Virus record (IMG/VR): IMGVR_UViG_3300034418_007243
Location: 45,875 to 109,874 of that record
DNA: 64,000 nt
Origin: a virus
Reading direction: 5' to 3' (one strand)
Shown here: in pieces, positions 9,274 through 20,600 of the stretch
Position numbering within the stretch: position 1 is the first letter of the stretch
How the letters are laid out: each line of letters opens with the position of its first letter
Notes under the pieces: model-generated
The model's input: only the letters and a program-made list of their open reading frames with translations
Databases searched by the model: none
Told to the model about the DNA's origin: nothing
Translations under genes and position numbers: made by a program

Positions 9274-12200
9274 ATGGCAACGTATATAAACGGAGTAACA
9301 GATTACATACCACAAATACAACCATTTAGACCTGATTTTAATTTTTATACTCAGGCTATGCGTTTTAAGCAAAGCAAACACGATGCTGCAAGAAGACAAT
9401 TAAGTGATCTTTACGGTTCTTTGCTTAATGCTCCAATGACTAGAGAAGATAATATAGCTGCTAGAGATAAATTCTTTAAAACAATTAAAGAAGATATTAA
9501 TAAGCTTTCAGGTATGGATTTATCATTAGAAGCTAATGTTCAACAAGGACAAATGTTATTTAATCAGCTTACTGATAATACTAACATTGTTAAAGATATG
9601 GTTTGGACAAAACATTTTCAAAATCAAATGGCTAAAGGAAAAGCTCTTAAAGATTGTGCAGATCCTGAGAAATGTGGTGGTTCTTGGTGGGAAGGTGGTG
9701 ATAGCTATATGGCATATAAAATGCAAGAGTTTAAAAATGCTTCTGCAGAAGATGCTATGAAAATGGGTATGGTTGATTATGTATCACAGCAAGATGTTAT
9801 GGGTAAAGCTATGAAGCTTGCTAAAGATGCTGGTTTAAGTATAACAATGGATCAATTACAAGGAGGTTATATAACAACTACTAAAAATGGTCCATTACTT
9901 CAAGGCCCTCTGTCTAATTTATTTACAGGTACTTTAGCAAAAGATGGTAAAATACTAGAGTATTATAAAGCTAAAGCTTATGTAGATAGAAAAAACTTTG
10001 GTATGGCTAATGCTGATAAGTATGGTTCAGTTGAAGCTGCAGAGTCTTTTTATATACAGCAGAATGCTGACATGTTAGAAAAGCTTTACAATACTCAAAC
10101 TCAGACTACTAAAGATGATGCTGCTACAAATAAAAAAATCAAAGAAGAAGTTCTTAATGATGTAAATAAAAATGGAGCTAATCCTAAAAGTACAGTTTGG
10201 TCTGAGTTAGAACAAATGGATCTTGAAGAAAAAGGTTATGAATCTTCTTCTAAAGTATACGAAAACGCAGGTAATGAAACTGCTTTAGCAAAAAGAAACC
10301 TATCAGGTAGAGCACTTGATGGTGCAATGGCTGCTTATTACTTAGGTAATGATATAAATAAAGCTGCACAAACTCTAGCAATGAAAGACTATGAGTTTAA
10401 AATGGAAGCAGATAAATATTCTTTGGAAGCCGTACAACAAAGAAACAGACTTTTACTAGAAGATGTTAAGCAAAAAAATAGGCTTGACATGGAGAAGTTC
10501 AAGTTTGATAATGAAAGATATCTTAAGCAAATGGAGCTTATGGGTCCTGCAGCTCTTAATACACCTTCGGAAACTATTGTAAATGGTTCTACTACAGGAA
10601 GTTTAACTTGGAATGAAGATGGTTACATGGGTTATGATAAGCTAGAAGCAGGAGCTAATCAATTTTCTGAAGATTATCAAAAGATGCAAAATGATTTAAG
10701 TGCTCCTGAAAAAGGAATTCTTTCTATGGCGTATAAAGCTACAGAAAGTGCAGCATCTTTAGGTAATACTCAAGCTAAGTCAGATTATGTTGCAATGACA
10801 ATGGATTACTTAGCAGCTCAAGGAGCAGCTGATCCGCAATCAGGCTTGGATATTAAATCTGTAGGAGTTGATCAAGAAAGTCAAGATCCTTCCAGAGAAA
10901 TGGTTAGTGCTAGAAGACAAGAGTTTAATAATACTTTAGCAAAAATACAATCTGCAAAAAGCTTAGATGAAAAATTTGCTATAGCTAAAAAAGCTGGTGT
11001 AGATATAAATTCTTTATCTGGTTTTGATGCAGATCAAATGTATATGAATACTGTTGAAAAATTTTCTGCAGATAATGCTCAAGGTGAAAATATAAGAAGA
11101 CCTTATATGCGTCAAGTAAACCAAATGGCTATTGCTAATAAAGAAAACATTAAAGCTAAGAGAGAATACTTAGCTAAGATGGATTCTGCATATGCTAATT
11201 TAGCCCTTGGTGTTATCAATAAAGTTAAAGCTGGTAAAGGTGGTTATAGCCAAGAAATGATTGATGCTATGGAAGCTTATATAGATACTGAAACTGGACA
11301 TGCAAAAAGTTATGAAGAGTTTGAGAAAGCTTACATGGCTAAAGGTTATACTAGAGAACAAGCTCAGGCTATTTATAGACAAGATGAAGAGTATGATTAC
11401 AGCACTTCAGGAGCTGGTAGTTATGCTAAATCTATAGGTAGAAATATTTATGAAGCAGCTGAAGGCGCTGCTATACCGGCTGCTGCAGGATGGCTTTCAG
11501 GAACAGCTGCCGCTGCTGTTTCTGCAGCTGGTGGTACTGCTGCTGCAACAGGACCTTTTGGTTGGGGTGCTGCTGCAGTTGCTTTTTTAGCTGCTAATGG
11601 TTTATATAATTTATGGGAAGCTACACTAGGTGATGGTGACTATGGTTTAATAGGATTTGATTTTAAAGGTCCTGGATATTATGAAGGCAATAGAGGAGGT
11701 TATGGAGCAACACCTGAGACAGGTGGTGTAGGTAAAGGTAATCCTGGTTTATTAGATGCTTGGAAAAGAGCTTTTTCAGCACAAGCTGATCCTCCAGGAG
11801 ATTATGGTTGGATGAATATACATGGTTTAGGCCAAAGATCTACTAAAGCAATTAACTATCAAATTGTAGATCCTAAATATACAGGAGCTGCTTCTACTAT
11901 AGGAACATTAGGTATGATGAAAGATGTTTTAAGATCTACTAATGCTAAAGTAACTATGGGTGGCTTTGGTCAAGAAATACCTGAAGAAGTAGATGCTGAA
12001 GCTTTAAAAATACTTGGTATAGCAATGACAGATATGTCAACTAATACAAAAGGAGCTAGTAGACTAACTCCTAATGTTACATATAGTCATATAGCTGGAG
12101 GAAATGATGATTGGGTAGCAATGAATATAAAGTTTAATGATGCTTTCTCAAATAGATTTAAAGGTAATGAAGATAATCCTGGTCCAACAAGAGGTTTACA

Positions 12201-12585
12201 AAATCAACTTAGAGATGAAGGTATAACAATGTATGTACCCAAAGCAGAAGCTAATAATATATTTACTACTAATGCTGAAAGAACTAGTTTAGATATATTA
12301 ATGGATTATAATAATGAAGTAACTATTGATGCTTCTCCTAGATATACAAAAGGTCTTAGAGTAACTAGAGGACCTAATGGTTATTATACTGAAGGTTTAG
12401 CTGCTCAAGGAATAAATCCTGATGGTTCTTTTGACTGGGTAGCTTTTCAAAAAGATTACGGAAATAATGTAGACTTAACAAGTGCTTTTGCTGATGCAAA
12501 TAAGTTAGCTGTTGATATTGATAAAGTAATGCAACTTCAAGAGAAACAGTGGAATCTTGCAAATGGTATAAAAGAAACAAGATAA
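9274..12585 (+). CDS. Putative DNA-ejection/tail cargo protein with a Gly/Ala-rich membrane-like segment
   Basis: 1103 residues, mainly helical by composition. The N-terminus (IQPFRPDFNFYTQAMRFKQSK) resembles the start of a virion protein conserved among crAss-like phages, a resemblance from memory. Charged helical and coiled-coil-like stretches fill residues 350-430. Residues about 729-785 form a long Ala/Gly-rich hydrophobic stretch (AAAGWLSGTAAAAVSAAGG...) that could insert in a membrane. The next gene also has such segments, which suggests that the two act together during genome delivery. No enzymatic motif was found. A 52-base gap with a hairpin and a possible -7 box precedes it. The next gene starts three bases after its stop. 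Confidence 0.6.
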   Translation: MATYINGVTDYIPQIQPFRPDFNFYTQAMRFKQSKHDAARRQLSDLYGSLLNAPMTREDNIAARDKFFKTIKEDINKLSGMDLSLEANVQQGQMLFNQLTDNTNIVKDMVWTKHFQNQMAKGKALKDCADPEKCGGSWWEGGDSYMAYKMQEFKNASAEDAMKMGMVDYVSQQDVMGKAMKLAKDAGLSITMDQLQGGYITTTKNGPLLQGPLSNLFTGTLAKDGKILEYYKAKAYVDRKNFGMANADKYGSVEAAESFYIQQNADMLEKLYNTQTQTTKDDAATNKKIKEEVLNDVNKNGANPKSTVWSELEQMDLEEKGYESSSKVYENAGNETALAKRNLSGRALDGAMAAYYLGNDINKAAQTLAMKDYEFKMEADKYSLEAVQQRNRLLLEDVKQKNRLDMEKFKFDNERYLKQMELMGPAALNTPSETIVNGSTTGSLTWNEDGYMGYDKLEAGANQFSEDYQKMQNDLSAPEKGILSMAYKATESAASLGNTQAKSDYVAMTMDYLAAQGAADPQSGLDIKSVGVDQESQDPSREMVSARRQEFNNTLAKIQSAKSLDEKFAIAKKAGVDINSLSGFDADQMYMNTVEKFSADNAQGENIRRPYMRQVNQMAIANKENIKAKREYLAKMDSAYANLALGVINKVKAGKGGYSQEMIDAMEAYIDTETGHAKSYEEFEKAYMAKGYTREQAQAIYRQDEEYDYSTSGAGSYAKSIGRNIYEAAEGAAIPAAAGWLSGTAAAAVSAAGGTAAATGPFGWGAAAVAFLAANGLYNLWEATLGDGDYGLIGFDFKGPGYYEGNRGGYGATPETGGVGKGNPGLLDAWKRAFSAQADPPGDYGWMNIHGLGQRSTKAINYQIVDPKYTGAASTIGTLGMMKDVLRSTNAKVTMGGFGQEIPEEVDAEALKILGIAMTDMSTNTKGASRLTPNVTYSHIAGGNDDWVAMNIKFNDAFSNRFKGNEDNPGPTRGLQNQLRDEGITMYVPKAEANNIFTTNAERTSLDILMDYNNEVTIDASPRYTKGLRVTRGPNGYYTEGLAAQGINPDGSFDWVAFQKDYGNNVDLTSAFADANKLAVDIDKVMQLQEKQWNLANGIKETR

Positions 12586-12588
12586 ACT

Positions 12589-15500
12589 ATGGCTAACGGA
12601 GATCCTACACAAGACATGTCAATAACACCACCTGGCTTAAGTGAAGGTCCTGTGGATTTAAGTGCTGGTGTACCCATGAATACACTACCACAAAATTTAG
12701 AAGCCCCTAGAGTTGAAGATTATTACCCTGATAGATTTAAACAAGATCCTATTGCATCATTGCCTCCAACTCCAGAAAAGGTAAATGCTTTAATTGATAA
12801 TTTTGTTTATAATACAGAAGCTAAAGAAAATCCTTTAAAAGCTACTAGTGTTTTAGGAAACTTTCATACTTCTGATTATGGACAAAATCAATTTATGGAT
12901 AGATACTATAACCATAATAAATTTAGTGAGTTAGGTTTTAGTCCTTTTTTAGATAATGAAACTAGATATAATGAAGCTTCTTCTGGTTGGGATGAATTTG
13001 AAAGAGCTTTTGGGCAATGGACAAATTTATCAGGAGTAGCTTTTTCTGATGCTATGTCTTTTGGTGATTCTTTAACTGACAGAAAAAATGCAGAGCAGTT
13101 TAAAAGAGTAATGGATATAGGAAGTAGTACAGATACTGGAAAGTTTGCTACTAATTTATTTTTAAACTCTGGTTATACAATGGGTATAATGGCAGAGCTT
13201 ATTGCTGAAGAAGTTGTGTTAGGTGCAACAACTGCAGCTTTAGGTATTTCTTCCCCTATTACAGGTGGTGCAACTGCAGGTGCTGCTGCTGTAACAGCTG
13301 CTACTATGGCAGAAAGAGCAAGAAGAGGTTTTGGTAAAATTACACATGCTTGGGATGCTATGAAAAACGTAGGTAAAACTTTATCAAGTTTTAAAGATGT
13401 TAATAAAGCAAGAGAATATTTTACTTCAGCAGGAAAAGCTACAGGAAGATTCCTTAATCCACTAGAAAATACAGCAAGATTTCTAAAACAAAAAAAATCA
13501 ATAGCTGGTATTCATGAAGGAACAAAGCTTGCTAAACTAAAAACAGCTACTAGCGGTTTTGCAGAATTTTATAAAGATGTAAGAAATGTTAGATTAGCCT
13601 TTGGTGAAGGAGCTTTAGAAGGAGGTATGGTTGAAAATGAAATGATTGATCATTTAACTAAAGACTGGTTAGATAAACATCCTGGTCAAAAGATGAGTGA
13701 TTCTGCTGCTCAAGCTATAAGAAATGCTGCTAGAGATGCTGGTGTAACAACTACTCTTACTAACACACCTGTTATACTTCTAAGTAACAAAATTGTACTA
13801 GACGGTATTTTAAGACCTGGCCAATTTAGCAAAAAAATTATAGGTGAGGTAATAGAAACAGGAGGAAAGAAACTGTTATTTAATCCACGAAAAGGTGTAA
13901 AAGATGTTTATTCTATTTTACCTAAAGGGTTTATAAATAAAACATGGGCTTACGCAAAAGATCCTAGATTAGCTTTAAGCGCTGCAGCTACAGGAGTTAT
14001 AAAATATTCTTCTGCTAACTTTGCTGAAGGTCTTCAAGAAACAGCTCAAGAAATTATATCTGGTACTAATGAAGATTACTATACTGCTCAATATAAAGGT
14101 GATGTAACTAAAGGTGGATATTATTCTTTTGTTGCACAAAATGTTAATAAACAATTCTCTCCTGAAGGATTTGAGATATTTGCTTCAGGATTTTTAATGG
14201 GTGGTATAGCAGGTCCTATATCTAATATTGCTGGTAGAACTATGTCTACAGCTACAGAGTTATTTGATCCTAATAGTGATTTAAGAATTAGAGGTTTTAA
14301 AATTGGAGAAAAAGAAGATGGTACAGGTAAGTATATTACAGGTGGATTTTTAGGTAAAGCTTTAGGTATTGGTACTGGTACACAAGAACAAATATCTGCT
14401 GCTGAAAAATTAGATAGAAAAAGAAAAGATGCTTTAGATGATGTAGTAAATACTTTAAATGAGTTTTATGACATTAATAAAAAACAATATCTAAATCCAG
14501 AGTTAGAAAATTTATTATCTCAAAAACAACTTAATTCTTTGATGCAAAAAGCACAAGAAGAAGGAGATGTTAAAGCATATAATGATTTTAAGGACACATC
14601 AGGATTTAAGCATGTAATAACTGCTTTAAAATATGGTAGATTAGGTACACACATACAGCAGTTAAAAGAACTAAAGAATTTAACAGAAGAAGAAATAAAA
14701 CAGCAATACGGAATATCAAAAACTAAATTTGATGCAAGTATAGATAATGCTGTAGAAAGAGCTGAAAGAATACAATATAGATATGATAAAGCTAAAGAGC
14801 TATTTCCTAATCCTTATAACCCACAAAATTATAGAGGTAACGAAGCATTTCTTATGCTTATAGGAGAAAAAGCTTGGAATGATGCTGTAGAAGAATTTAT
14901 CTTTAATCAAGATAGTTTTGATAATGCTGTTAAAAGAACAGAAAAAATACTAAGTAAAGCTAAAGATAAAGCTAAACTTAAAAATACATCCTTTTCAAAA
15001 TTTGAAGCTTTGTTTTCTTTAAGTAAAACACAAGCAGAAATTAATACTCTAAAACAAGAAATAGAAGCTTTAGAAGAAAGCGGTGTAAAAAAGACAGATC
15101 CTAAATTAAGATCACTTAAAAAACAAAAAGAATATTTAGAAAGGTTTGCTGATGCAATGGAGCAAACAAAAATAGAAAGAGCAGAAAGTAAAACAGAATC
15201 TATTACTCCAAAAACTAAAAAGAAAGCTGAAAGAGCTTTTAAACTTTACGTGAATTTGTTAGCTGTAGAAAGTGGTGACTTTGTTGCTAATGAAGATTTA
15301 ACAGATGTATTTGAAGACTTATTAGATTATGCAGCCTTAAGTGAAAGAAAACAAAAAGCAATGGATGCTGCTAATCTTTTAACAAACCCTCAAGCATTTT
15401 TTGAAAGAGTTGAAAGAAATAAAGAAATTAATTCTAAAATTTTTGCTAATAAAAAAGCTGAAATAAAAGAATCTCTTGAGCAGTATTTGAAAGCAATGGA

Positions 15501-17679
15501 TAAAAATGAAATGCTTCAAGAGCTGCATAAATTAGGAATGTTCTTTTCTTTAGAAGAGCTAGAAAATTTAGAACAACAAATGAAAGATGGTGTTCTTACT
15601 TTAGAAAGCTTTCCTAAAACATTTTATTATACAAATGTAGATACTGTAGAAGATGAAAAGCTTTCAAGTCTTCAAGTACAAAGAAATACAGAGGACTATC
15701 AAAAAGCTATTGCGCTAGTTAAAAAATATTTTCCTCACATAACTGGAATTCCTATAGAGCAAGAAACTATAGTTGATCCTTACTCAGCTTCAGTAAGATT
15801 AAAGCTTAAAGATGATAATAGAACTTTTGAAGATTTAGCAAAACAATTTGGTTTTGAAAATAAAGAAAAGGTTCCTTTAAAAGATGTTTTACAAGCTATT
15901 ATAGATAGCAAATATGCAACAGCTCAAGAAAAACTTTTAGCTTCTCAATTATTAACATTAGCTAGTGATACAGAAACAATTACTTTTGCTACTAATATGG
16001 CTATGCCGGGTGAATATTCTGAAAGTTTACAAACTAGAATAGATCCTAGATATTCAGCAAGTAATTATGCTAAATCAAAGAAAAAATTAAGAACAGAAGA
16101 TTTTGGTGTTTTTGAATATGAAGGAGCAGATTTACCTATAGAAGTTACCATTCTAAGATATGAATTAGAAAGAAGAGTTTTTGAATCTTTAAATACTAAT
16201 ACACAGTTTTCTGAAAATATTAATGAGTTAATGAAACTTGCTGACGCTAGGTTTACAGAAATGGCTAACGCTGATGTAAATAGTGTAAATTTTGCAATAT
16301 TTCCTTTCTTACAAGATAAAGCTGCTTTTATACAAGGAGCAATGACTAGCAGAGATTTTCAAAAATTTTTAGCATCTATTCCTTATAAAAGCACAAAAGA
16401 ACAAAAAAATAGTTGGCAAAAGTTTGTTGACTTTGTTATAGATTCAATTAAACAAACGCTAGGTGGAAAGCCCAATGGTTCTGCTCTTAATGAAGCTCTT
16501 ACTCTTATTACATCTGAGATAGGTATTATAGAAGAAGAAAAAGCTGCTCCTGTTACAGGAGAAACAAAAGCAGAAGAAGCAGTTATTATAGAAGGTCCTA
16601 TTTCTATTACAAATAATCCAAAGAGCATGTGGTCTGAGCATAAAGAATTTATGACTCAGATGGTTAATTTATTTAAACAACAGAGTAAAGAACAAGAAGC
16701 TAAAGGAGAAACACCGCTTGGTAGATTTACAGATAAAAATGGAAATAATTTATCAGATTATGCAATCTTAACAACTACTCAATTTAAAACCTGGTGGAAT
16801 AAAAACTTTAATGCTGCTAAAGATGAGGCTATAAATAACTATAATACTCAATTAAAAGAAGCAGTAGAATTAGAAGAACTTGAAAGTAAACAACAAGAAG
16901 AACCTACTCCTAAATCAGAGCAAAGAAAAAGTAGAAAGGATGATATTAAGACTAGGGAGATGGTAAACAAACTATTAGGATTACGGTTTACAAGACCTCA
17001 GATTGCAGCCATGAGTGTTGATGATGCTATTAAATTTATAGAAGATAACATTCCTTACCCTGAACTAGTAAAAAGAAGAGAAGAAAAAGAAAGATTAGAA
17101 GAATTAAAAGCTAAACAGAAAAAACAAGAAGCTGTACAAAACATTATTGATAAATTTAATAGTGTTACAAGCTTAGATGAATTAACATCAGTGTATGATA
17201 CAATTTTAAATGCTATTGAAGAAAATGATAAAAACATTGTTGAAGCACAAAAAGATGTAAATATAGAACAATTACGTTTAGAAACTCTAAAAAGATTGGC
17301 TGAAGAAGTAAGCTTTGATCAATTAAAAATTGGTAAAGCAATGCGTCTTAAAAAGAATAAAAATGCTTATATTATAGAGGTAAGTGAAGATGGTAAAACA
17401 TATACTGCTCAATATGATGATGGCACTTCCAATACTGTAGAAATTACAGAAGACAATATAAAAGATTTAGTTCAAGCATTTTATAGTGAAGCTTATGAAC
17501 AGACAAATGAAGTTGAATCAGAAATTACTGAAGATGAAGAAAAAGTTTTATCTGAATCTAAAGAAATATTTGATAATTCATCTGAAGGTATAAAAGAAGC
17601 TATGGATTCTGCTAAGAAGCTTGGCAAAGAACAAGCTAGAAAAAACTTTTTAGACGCAATAAATAATAGATGTAAATAA
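12589..17679 (+). CDS. Very large putative ejection protein upstream of the giant polyprotein
   Basis: 1696 residues. Hydrophobic Gly/Ala stretches lie at about residues 188-240 (GIMAELIAEEVVLGATTAAL and following) and 525-550 (FASGFLMGGIAGPISNIAG). Charged coiled-coil segments lie at about 805-870 and 1480-1540. Residues near 1585-1635 look like a small beta-barrel of Tudor/SH3 type (AYIIEVSEDGKTYTAQYDDG). There is no catalytic motif that I can name. Its last base is the first base of the next start codon (TAATG), giving tight coupling to the 4198-residue protein. In studied crAss-like phages the genes beside the virion RNA polymerase encode co-packaged subunits; this gene is in the equivalent place. 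Assignment is by context. Confidence 0.55.
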   Translation: MANGDPTQDMSITPPGLSEGPVDLSAGVPMNTLPQNLEAPRVEDYYPDRFKQDPIASLPPTPEKVNALIDNFVYNTEAKENPLKATSVLGNFHTSDYGQNQFMDRYYNHNKFSELGFSPFLDNETRYNEASSGWDEFERAFGQWTNLSGVAFSDAMSFGDSLTDRKNAEQFKRVMDIGSSTDTGKFATNLFLNSGYTMGIMAELIAEEVVLGATTAALGISSPITGGATAGAAAVTAATMAERARRGFGKITHAWDAMKNVGKTLSSFKDVNKAREYFTSAGKATGRFLNPLENTARFLKQKKSIAGIHEGTKLAKLKTATSGFAEFYKDVRNVRLAFGEGALEGGMVENEMIDHLTKDWLDKHPGQKMSDSAAQAIRNAARDAGVTTTLTNTPVILLSNKIVLDGILRPGQFSKKIIGEVIETGGKKLLFNPRKGVKDVYSILPKGFINKTWAYAKDPRLALSAAATGVIKYSSANFAEGLQETAQEIISGTNEDYYTAQYKGDVTKGGYYSFVAQNVNKQFSPEGFEIFASGFLMGGIAGPISNIAGRTMSTATELFDPNSDLRIRGFKIGEKEDGTGKYITGGFLGKALGIGTGTQEQISAAEKLDRKRKDALDDVVNTLNEFYDINKKQYLNPELENLLSQKQLNSLMQKAQEEGDVKAYNDFKDTSGFKHVITALKYGRLGTHIQQLKELKNLTEEEIKQQYGISKTKFDASIDNAVERAERIQYRYDKAKELFPNPYNPQNYRGNEAFLMLIGEKAWNDAVEEFIFNQDSFDNAVKRTEKILSKAKDKAKLKNTSFSKFEALFSLSKTQAEINTLKQEIEALEESGVKKTDPKLRSLKKQKEYLERFADAMEQTKIERAESKTESITPKTKKKAERAFKLYVNLLAVESGDFVANEDLTDVFEDLLDYAALSERKQKAMDAANLLTNPQAFFERVERNKEINSKIFANKKAEIKESLEQYLKAMDKNEMLQELHKLGMFFSLEELENLEQQMKDGVLTLESFPKTFYYTNVDTVEDEKLSSLQVQRNTEDYQKAIALVKKYFPHITGIPIEQETIVDPYSASVRLKLKDDNRTFEDLAKQFGFENKEKVPLKDVLQAIIDSKYATAQEKLLASQLLTLASDTETITFATNMAMPGEYSESLQTRIDPRYSASNYAKSKKKLRTEDFGVFEYEGADLPIEVTILRYELERRVFESLNTNTQFSENINELMKLADARFTEMANADVNSVNFAIFPFLQDKAAFIQGAMTSRDFQKFLASIPYKSTKEQKNSWQKFVDFVIDSIKQTLGGKPNGSALNEALTLITSEIGIIEEEKAAPVTGETKAEEAVIIEGPISITNNPKSMWSEHKEFMTQMVNLFKQQSKEQEAKGETPLGRFTDKNGNNLSDYAILTTTQFKTWWNKNFNAAKDEAINNYNTQLKEAVELEELESKQQEEPTPKSEQRKSRKDDIKTREMVNKLLGLRFTRPQIAAMSVDDAIKFIEDNIPYPELVKRREEKERLEELKAKQKKQEAVQNIIDKFNSVTSLDELTSVYDTILNAIEENDKNIVEAQKDVNIEQLRLETLKRLAEEVSFDQLKIGKAMRLKKNKNAYIIEVSEDGKTYTAQYDDGTSNTVEITEDNIKDLVQAFYSEAYEQTNEVESEITEDEEKVLSESKEIFDNSSEGIKEAMDSAKKLGKEQARKNFLDAINNRCK

Positions 17680-20600
17680 TGAGATGTCCACTTAATCCAG
17701 ATATAGATTTACAAGCATTTAGAGTAGCTGTATTTGCAGATATGTATGATATGGCAGAAAGCCCTGAAGCTTTTGATGTTGATCAATACATGCAAGAAAT
17801 GTATGAATTAGTTTTTGAAAACACTAAAGATCCTGCATTAGCTCTAGATTATGCGCGTTTTATACCTGAAACTACTCTTAGTCTTTTAAATACAGATAAA
17901 AAACTTAGTGGCAAATTAATGAATGAGAAAGGTTTAAACCTAAATTCTCTAATGCAAAAAGTTATTGATATAAGTAACTATAATAAAGATCAATTAAAAG
18001 TTCTTAATAATCAGTTAGCTGGTAAAGTATCTTTAAAAGATACAGCAAAAAAAGGAAAAGAAGTTGCAAAGCGTAAAAACCAAGAAAAGAAAAATGAAAA
18101 TCAGTTATCACTATTTGATCCTGAAATAATAGAAGAAGCAGCTAAAGAAGAACCTTTACCTACATTAACACCTTCTTTGTCACCAACACTTGTTGAGGAA
18201 GCAAAAGGTATATTAGATGCACAAGGTTCTGATGAAATGATTTATCCTCTTACAGCTTTTGCAACAAGAAATGTTGATAGACCAACAAAACATTCAAAGT
18301 TTATATCTGCTGTTCAAAAACAATTGCTAAGATTATTTAAAGAAAATAAAACAAATAATATTTTTTTAGCAGCTGTACCTACTAGTGAAATTATAGCAAA
18401 TCTTGAAAATAAAGATAGTGTTTACTATAATTTTTTCAGAAGTATGGATGCTGCAGAACAACAAAGTTTTATAGAAAATGATAATGGTTTAGGTGTTATA
18501 TTAGTTGTAACAGATCAAGCAGGTCTACCTATAACATTTAATGATCAAGGATTGCAGTCTAAAGAAGACTTATCTTCCCCAGCTTTTCTATTTTTAAATA
18601 GTCCAAAGTTTGATACTAAAGGACAAATTAAACTTAGTGAAAATGATATTGCAGCAATTGAAGAAATAAAACAAGTTTACAAAAAACATAATCAACCAGA
18701 GCTTGCAAAAAAAGCTGAACAGTTTTATATAGAACAGCTTAAGTCTATTAATAAAATTAGAGAATATGTTAGAGCTAACCCTAAAGAATCTGTTAAGTTT
18801 ACAATTAACGGAGGATTTTTAGGAGCTTATCAAAAGTCTTCTATAAAAAATAAACAACCTCTTGCTGGTTTAGAAGAGACTATAAATTTACAAAGAGGAA
18901 AGTATAATAGCATGTATTTTACTTCATCAGATTTGGGAGGTAAAACTATAGTGCTTGAAAGACCTACTTTGTCTGAGGCTGATATGTTAGAAGATATACT
19001 TAGTCTTTTAGTGGATGATATAACTTTAAATGGTAAACCTATATCTTCTACTGAGCGTAAGAATTTATTCTTCCAATTTTATTATAGCAAAAAAGAAACA
19101 GTTCAGCTTGCATCAGAAAATGGAAAAGCTGTTTTGTATTTTAAATATAAAGCTATTCAACTTGATCAATTAAATGATCAACAAAAACAAACTTTAAAAG
19201 AAGAACTTAGAAATTATTTTACAGAAATAAATGATAAAGGTTATCCTGAACAACATACTTATTTAAAAAGTTCTCCGCAAAGTGCAAATAAACAAATTAG
19301 TGATATCAGTATTGAAAACGGAGTTCTTACATTAACTAATAAACCCTATGAACAGTTTGTTAAAGAAAAGTTTTATAGCCTATATAAAGTAGAAAATGGA
19401 AGATTTGCTACATCAAATCCATATATCACATTTGAATTAGCACCTGAAAGTGAAGGTCAAGTTTTTTTAGAAAATAAAAAAACACAAGAAGAATTAATAA
19501 ATGAATTATTAACTGTTGCAGAAGAAATTGAAGAAATTCAAAATAGAATAGATGAACGTCTTTCTATAAAAAAAGATACTCAAAAATCAAGCATTAAAGA
19601 ACAAGGAAAGTTGTTTAGAATTTTTGAAAAAGCTTTTTATGAAGGAAATAATAAAAGACATAATGATATATCTAATGAACAACTTCAACAACTATCTCCA
19701 GAAACAAAAGCTTATTTAATAGACTTATATGAAAGAGCAAAACCTTTTAATGAAGAATATCAAAGAATAGGTAAAGTAAGAGATGTTCAAACCAACAAAG
19801 AAATAATAACAGATGAAGATAAAATAAGATATATAACAGCAAATCATTTTGGTGGTTTTGGTAGAGCTGCTAGGTTAGGTTCTGCTGCTGATTATGTGTT
19901 TAGGCAAGACCCTAAGTATAAAGATTTAATCTTTGCTATTCCATCTCAAGATGTTTTAAATAATATAAATAAGGTTTTCAATGCGAAGCTTACAAGTGAA
20001 GAGTTAAATATTGGCAGTGTAAAAGAAGAACAAGTAAAAGAAGAACCTAAAAAACCAACTCCTTCTTATTCATCAAGATTAGCAGATTTTGACACAAAGT
20101 TAGATAAAACACTTAAAGTAAAAGGTTTAGATGTAAAAGCAACAAAACAACAAATAAAAGAAGCTAAAAAGTGGTATGAAAAAAGTGCTATAAGTCAATT
20201 TTTTAAGTTTGAAGAAATTTTTGATATGGTTAATACTGATGATGGTTCAGCTGTAGCAAGATGGACATTAGCAGGTATTACACTTTACAAAGGTTCTGAT
20301 TACTCTGATTTATATCATGAGGCTTGGCATGCTTTTACACAGACATTCATGAATTCTTTACAAAGACAAGAATTATATGAAAAATTAAAAACTAAATCAG
20401 GAACTTTTACAGACCATCTTGGTCAAACAGTAACGTTTAAAGATGCTAGTGATTTACAATTAGAAGAACATCTTGCAGAACAGTTTAGAGAGTATATGCT
20501 GAATCCTTCTAGTAAGAAAATTACTAAAGAAGAAAAGTCTTTATTTAGAAGAGTTTTACAAGCTCTTAGAAAATTATTTGGTGATAGAGAACTTGATTTA

